From Chondrosia reniformis (taxonomy: Eukaryota > Porifera > Demospongiae > Chondrillida > Chondrillidae): DNA of 64,000 nt. The stretch covers positions 8,243,401-8,307,400 of the forward strand of contig OX359192.1 of NCBI GenBank assembly GCA_947172415.1, read 5' to 3'. The notes beneath the pieces are model-generated. The model did not search any database and had not been told where the DNA came from. It worked only from the letters and a program-made list of their open reading frames with translations. Positions 58,601-64,000 of the stretch are shown here, piece by piece. Made by a program: the position numbers and the translations under genes. Within the stretch, counting starts at the first letter, position 1. The number at the start of each line of letters is the position of its first letter.

Positions 58601-60495
58601 CGCAGTGATTGGGTAACTTACTTGGCGCAGGTCATCTGTGATCAACAAGGCAGGTGGCTCTGGTGGAGGTCAGCGCATTGCACACCGCCTGGCTGAAGCT
58701 AGCGATTCCCCCAACGTGGGGAATTCGGGCGTGTAATTTTTGGTAGTGGGGAACTGCGTTCGCGCTCTTCCCTGGAAAAAGAGTACTCTGTATATTAAAC
58801 AATAAACAGATAAAGTTTCTGCGTGTTCGCAAGGAGAGTATTACGTTTCTTGCAGACAATCCTTAATCTTTGGCAAGGGAAAAGAAGGAACAAGAAGCGA
58901 CAGATTCGTTTATATACTTTCTTGCGTGAGTGCCATTGGCGAATATGACAAAGTGTCTCAGGGAGTATTTGAAAACTTTCCAAATGTCAAGTATCGGGAT
59001 CCTCATATGAGAGTGGTTAGTTTTCGGTGTTCAGAGACTGATAGAACTAAAATATGTCTAAACTCATGACACTCGATATTTCACTTCCAAACCTTAACTA
59101 TTGCATTGGATAATTATTATTTAGAGTTCTGCACTCTTGGATTGGTTAGTATTTCAGAATGTAGCCGGGCAGTTCATATTACAGCATCAGAACTACACAA
59201 TGATGTCATATCTTCCCTTTGCCAGCGTAGCTGCGCACATGTTGATGGCATCACCATCAAATCCCTATATCCACTACCCACACAAACAGCATGAGGTGAG
59301 ATTAAAAACTTCACAAATGCACACCCATAATGGTAATCCTTCCCCAACTTTGTTATCTGAGTTGTCTGTTTACTAATAGCTGTACAGTCTTAGCTGGAGT
59401 TTGTATGTTTGTAGGTGTTGCAGTCAACTCAGAGGACACAGACTGTCATTGATGTGTTAATGAATGAAATGCCCCCTCAAACTAGAAACTTTGTTACTAG
59501 AACATCACTTGTAACAGAGGTTCTCCCCCTTGTAGTGGAAACACTCACACCAACCCTTCGACCAGTAAGAGAGGATGTATATATTTCCTACATATGCATG
59601 GCTTTATAGTACAACAATTATAAATCATTATATGTAGTTGATAGTATTTTATGTAGTTTTGTGTTCTGTCAACTATTTAGGTCAATGTCCAACTTTACTC
59701 CGCTAAAGAGAAGCAGCTACTGTCTGACCTGGTGGACATAATGATCTCCTACAACCTCAGCTATCAACAAGAGAGGACTATTGAGGGTAGCTATGAGTAT
59801 GTCATGCAACCGTAAGTGGTATATATCCACTGCTAGATGTGGGGTCAACTAGAGACATTTTGTTTGTTCAGAAATGTAGATCTTGTGGTGCGATTCCCTT
59901 CTCTTCCCCAAAGGAGGCAGCTTACATATTCTGCCAAGCAGCTGGTATCGAGAGAGGTAATCCTGTTTGTTGGAGGTCGTGCAGCTGTGGTATGATGTGT
60001 GCATGTGCTATGTTGCTTTAGGTGGAGATGGAGAGAATGAGAAGAAGTGAAAAGATTCTTTATAAGCACTCGTCCTCTGCCACTGAATCTACTTCTTTAA
60101 GTGACCACAAAAGTGTAGATGACGATAAGCCTATAAACTTGGAAGCGTCTTCTACAAGTGACTCCATCCTTTTAGATCCATCTAAAACTAGAAAACGGAA
60201 GGTGAGTTTTCTTTATAGAACAGTAGTACACTTAATGATTGATTTATTTTGTGCAGGCTGCCGTAGATTTCTTTACTCGGCTTTCTGGAAACAATCCAAA
60301 GAAGAAGAGAGGTAATTTATGACATATTTGAGGTTTGTATTGCTTCTACTGAAAATATATGTTTTCCTGGTTCTCCTAGAAAACAGCAGAGCTTCGAGAG
60401 GATCTCACGCTACCAGACATCCTCTCTGGTTTAGATACAATCAAGGATTTTCGAATGCCGTCAGAAGGCCAATCAGAATACAGGATTTACTATGA
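55670..60495 (+). CDS. CHTF18: Chromosome transmission fidelity protein 18, alternative clamp loader large subunit
   Basis: A multi-exon gene from [16 protein letters not shown] at 55670 to the TGA at 60493-60495. The RFC-like AAA+ module shows the entry motif [18 protein letters not shown] (about 56935), Walker [11 protein letters not shown] (57395-57425), the [12 protein letters not shown] sensor region (57470-57590), Walker B CLIIDEID (57655-57680), RPIICICND (58014-58035) and the arginine-finger helix [11 protein letters not shown] (58103-58140). The C-terminus [20 protein letters not shown] is the conserved CTF18 tail that binds CTF8/DCC1. CTF18-RFC loads PCNA at leading-strand forks and supports cohesion and checkpoint signalling. 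The N-terminal 250 residues are acidic and disordered. The intron after [10 protein letters not shown] (58491-58853) contains a U1-like snRNA gene. FOXRED2 begins 99 bp downstream on the same strand. Confidence 0.92.
58614..58775 (+). ncRNA. U1 snRNA-like gene (divergent) in CHTF18 intron
   Basis: About 162 nt aligning to U1 along its length. It has a 5' splice-site pairing segment ACTTACTTGG, a stem-loop 1 with loop TGATCAACAAGG, the stem-loop 2 motif ATTGCACACC (the U1A site is close to ATTGCAC), stem-loop 3 with TTCCCCCAACGTGGGGAA, an Sm site AATTTTTGG, and a terminal stem GAACTGCGTTCGCGCTCTTC. An AAAAAGAGTA just after it resembles a snRNA 3' box. Differences from canonical U1: the pairing segment reads ACTTACTTG instead of ACTTACCTG, the first two bases are not AT, and the U1-70K loop GATCACGAAG is altered. 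Integrity of all stems and the Sm site favours an expressed gene or variant over an old pseudogene, but expression is unknown. Confidence 0.85.
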
Positions 60496-60594
60496 CACAT
60501 TCCGGAAGCTAAATTATCCCTCATCCATTAATTTTCAATTATCTTTAATAGCTGTTGCATTTGAGTGTTACATGTGGGTCGACGAAAGAGCGAT

Positions 60595-63500
60595 ATGAAG
60601 GTATTGGTGTTCGTGATTACGTTACTCCCTGGAATTCTTTGTGAAGAGAGCCACGGATCGCACCACCAGTTCTGTATAGTAGGAGCAGGACCAGGAGGTA
60701 GGACTCGCCACTGCTACGTGTGCATATATGCGTTTGTACCAGAACCGTACTATTAAATCTCATGTGCAGTTGAAAGGATATCTACGAGGCCTATGTTAAA
60801 CCGTTCACTGTATCTATCTAGAGATTATTATAATTGGTACTAGATATAGTCAAATTGCGCGTACATAGCATTAGGCCTACTAACTGTATTATGTGGTGCT
60901 TGACTGTGGCTAGGTAATTAACCCTCCATTATCTACACAATCGCTTCACTTTAGTGTATCACTCCCCTTTTAATGGAGCCACACCTCAACTAATGCTAAG
61001 AGTATATGTGACAAGAGATATATAGAGTCCTCATTATATAGCTATAGGTATGTAGGCTTTTTTATATGGCCCAAATAAAGCAAAAACGAAACTATAGTGT
61101 CATTATGGTCTACCTCAGACCAGTCTTACATGTGCTGTATATGTATGTACATGAATTAGATTGCATCTTCATTTGATGAACATATCTGTTTTATAGGGCT
61201 ACAGATGGGATATTTCCTGCACAAAGCCAACAGAGATTTTGTTATCTTTGAGAAATCTGAAACAGTTGGTGAATATAAATTTCCAAAACAACTAATTGTG
61301 CATGCCCTAAGATTCTTCTTCCATGGCCATAGGTTCCTTCTACCTAAAGTATCCTCGACATCGCACTCTCATCTCTATCAACAAGAGAAATACAGGATCT
61401 ACTAATCGGGAATTCAACTTTAGACATGACTGGAACTCTCTCATCAGCGACAATGCCTCCTTGGAGATGAGACACTATACAGATGAATACTTTCCTCAAG
61501 CAGACATCTATGTATGAACCAGGAGTATACATGTTTATATATATACATGCACAGTGCTTTAATATTATATACATATGTGTGTACTTACTAAATTTAGTGT
61601 AATGTCTGTCTGACCATTCTAAGCTTCATTCTAGATCTTTTCCTTGCAGTACCAGTATTTGAATGATTTTGCCCAAGCATTCAATCTGAATATTCAGTTT
61701 AATACTGAAATAGCCCAGATCACTAACATTAATAAGAGTTACATTCTGGAAGACCAGCACGGTGTCAACCATACTTGTGAATCTGTTGTTTTAAGGTATA
61801 GTTTGGTAATATATATAGGGATAGGACTATTAGTACTATTTCAGCATGTGAACACATATTTTATCTTGAATGCAGCACAGGATTGTGGAAGGAGAATATC
61901 CCGTATTTTCCAGGAGTTGAACTTGCAGAAGTAATTTCACATACAAAATTATAATTAAGTGATTTGATGAGGTTCATGTGATCATACTTGTATTCAGACC
62001 TACAGTTCTGCATCAATTGACCCAAAAGACTTTGAAGAAAAAACAGTCTTCATATTAGGAAGAGGTTTGTCTTTATTATTCTACCATCTTAATTGCTCGT
62101 AGCATACTGTATGCATACGTATATATGCATTTGTACCATTTAAATATTTCATTTTAAGGAAACGCTGGCTTTGAAACTGCTCAGAATTTAGTGGGTAGTG
62201 CCAGTTATATTCATATTTGTGGGCGGAGCAGTGTCAGATTGGCTTACCAGACCCACTACGTCGGGGACCTTAGAGCCATCAACAACCAACTAGTTGACAC
62301 TTACCAGCTGAAATCTCTAGATGGATTCTTTGGTGGGCTAAATTGTTGCTATTACATACTTAATTCTAAATCAGCACCATTTCATTACTTAGAATTTGAC
62401 TTTGATTTTGATCGGGACAATGCATCAACCATCAAACTTGTTGAGAAAAATGGAAAGTTCCTTTTTATTCTTCCAGACTATAACGTGCGCAAACCTGAGC
62501 ATCTCGATTGTAAGCCTAATGATGATATTGTTTTGATAATCACATATAGTATATTAATTCTATATAATCCAGTGATTGATTCAAGAGATCCAGTTTATGA
62601 TAGAGTAATACTGTGCACAGGTTTTAAAGTGAGACACATATATACAACTTGTTCCACGTGTACATATAGAAATAGTAGTCTACTAGAAACTGCAGTTAAT
62701 TTCTAATACACTTATATTTTCTCTAGTTTGACTTTACAATATTCAGTAAGTCCACTCGTCAGTTGGCAACAAGAAACAAGAGATATCCAGCAATGCAGCC
62801 AAGCTATGAGAGTACAAGGAACGATGGACTATTCTTTGGTATGTTATATCTCTCTCAAGAGGTGCCAGTTCTTTTGCTTTTAAGTGTTGGTTGTGGGACG
62901 TATAACTGTGTCTTGTAACAATGCACCTCTCTCCTCCTCCCTCCTCAACTCCTCCTCTCTCCTTCTCTCTCCTATCTTCTCCAGCTGGGACTGTTACACA
63001 CTCCATTGACTATCGTCGGTCTGCTGGAGGTTTCATTCACGGCTTTAGGTACACCGCAAGATCACTCTTCAGACACATGGAATGGAAATACTTTGGTGTT
63101 CCATGGCCATCAGTGACAGTCCATGCAACTGATTTAGCTGAACACTTCATCAAAAGAATCAATGAAGCTTCAGTGAGTACATTTGATGTATATGTACAGT
63201 TGAACCTCCCAATTAGGGTCATCTATGTGAGCTATGTAAGTACATTATAATTAGAAGTGACTGATTTAAATTAAAAGTATATTAAGAAATAGTTTAACTT
63301 TTTGGGAGCCAGTTGAAGTTGCCACCTTAAGCAAGTGCATGACCATACTAGACTGTTACTGCTCATGTAAGTTCCACATAATATATATCAGCTCCAGCTC
63401 CACATCCATTTATACATAGTCAATTTATGTACATGTATTATAATCTGAATTATGACCAATTCTAATCTTTCATATATAGGGATTGTATCAAATGTTTGGA

Positions 63501-64000
63501 GTTTTGTGTGATATTGCAATCCTTCGTAGGTTGACATGCACTACTTTAATGTTAAATATGTTAACTTATTAAGATCAATTTCATGTTCTGTGAATAAGGA
63601 TCTGAGAATACTGCTATTTATCTGGAAGACGTTCCAATTGGTGCTCTGGCTTTTCTGAAAGGTAGTCACTGTCTTATTTATAGAACATTATTAAATTTGA
63701 TAAATTTAGCATATTCACTCATACTAGAGTTAACTGGACATGACGGTGGACGTGTAATAGTTTTTAACTTTGAATATGGTGCTAATTTTTCAATGCCAGG
63801 GTGAGTTGGATAATGTATGCACCGAAAAAGCTTAAACTGTTAACATCTTTATCCTATAGAAAGAACACGCTCAGCCTGGATCGAGCCATTTCCGACCCCA
63901 TTATTGCTGATAAGAGCAACTTCTTGCATCCAGTATTCTACTACTATGAAGACAATGATCACATTAGTATGCACTGAGTATTAGCTTATAATGCATCTCA
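60595..64000 (+). CDS. FOXRED2: FAD-dependent oxidoreductase of the ER, FOXRED2 family (3' end beyond window)
   Basis: The ATG at 60595 begins a signal peptide ([16 protein letters not shown]). Exons include 60595-60697 with the FAD-binding VGAGPGG, a segment from 61198 ([21 protein letters not shown]), 61331-61514 ([18 protein letters not shown]), 61651-61796, 61876-61931, about 62001-62063, 62159-62630 containing a second Rossmann motif [10 protein letters not shown] and ILCTGF, 62727-62840, 62984-63173 ([20 protein letters not shown]), and 63598 onward. FOXRED2 is an ER-lumen flavoprotein linked to ER-associated degradation. An in-frame TGA occurs at about 63977, but a GTATGC donor precedes it, and vertebrate FOXRED2 continues past this point. 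I treat the gene as running off the window. Confidence 0.85.

Overview
This window is nuclear DNA of an animal. The genes are split by many short GT-AG introns and encode metazoan proteins: the Integrator subunit INTS1, NELF-A, LAMTOR3, TBC1D16, ANKFN1/WAKE, CHTF18 and FOXRED2. Very tight gene spacing, small introns and an AT-rich background suggest a compact early-branching genome such as a demosponge. That placement is inference; no species-diagnostic marker was tested.

Layout: TBC1D16 (+, 136-5915, with a 2.8 kb minisatellite in intron 2); SLC25A38 mitochondrial glycine carrier (-, 6130-7538); ANKFN1/WAKE (-, about 8091-20746, many minisatellite introns); LDAF1/promethin (+, 22224-22682); INTS1 (-, 23023-34728, with an intronic tRNA-Glu and nested MITE-like elements); a PH-domain protein with KEPTPTP repeats (+, 35405-38440); NOL12 (+, 38842-39574, intronic tRNA-His); a predicted signal peptide/transmembrane/SH3/polyproline protein (-, 39610-42230); NELF-A (+, 42291-43505); LAMTOR3 (+, 43621-44828); three tandem CARD-like/pseudokinase/tail-anchor genes (-, 44971-52309) with a 372 bp foldback element between the first two; a short GH31 glycosidase (-, 52464-55635); CHTF18 (+, 55670-60495, with a divergent U1 snRNA in an intron); and FOXRED2 (+, 60595 to the window edge, incomplete).

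Most genes are unrelated housekeeping functions packed closely together: transcription and snRNA control (INTS1, NELF-A, and a U1-like gene as a potential Integrator-type target), replication (CHTF18), lysosomal mTORC1 signalling (LAMTOR3), Rab and lipid-droplet biology (TBC1D16, LDAF1), mitochondria (SLC25A38), ribosome biogenesis (NOL12) and ER quality control (FOXRED2). Two head-to-head pairs have start codons only 34 and 60 bp apart, and one convergent pair has stop codons 35 bp apart.

The best candidate for a new system is the tandem CARD-pseudokinase-tail-anchor family. Exon phases close in all three models, each has lost the DFG Asp, each ends in a C-terminal membrane anchor, and the middle gene is a mosaic of its neighbours. 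Other unusual features are the SH3 membrane protein, the divergent U1-like gene, and tandem repeats in INTS1 that duplicate its own splice sites.
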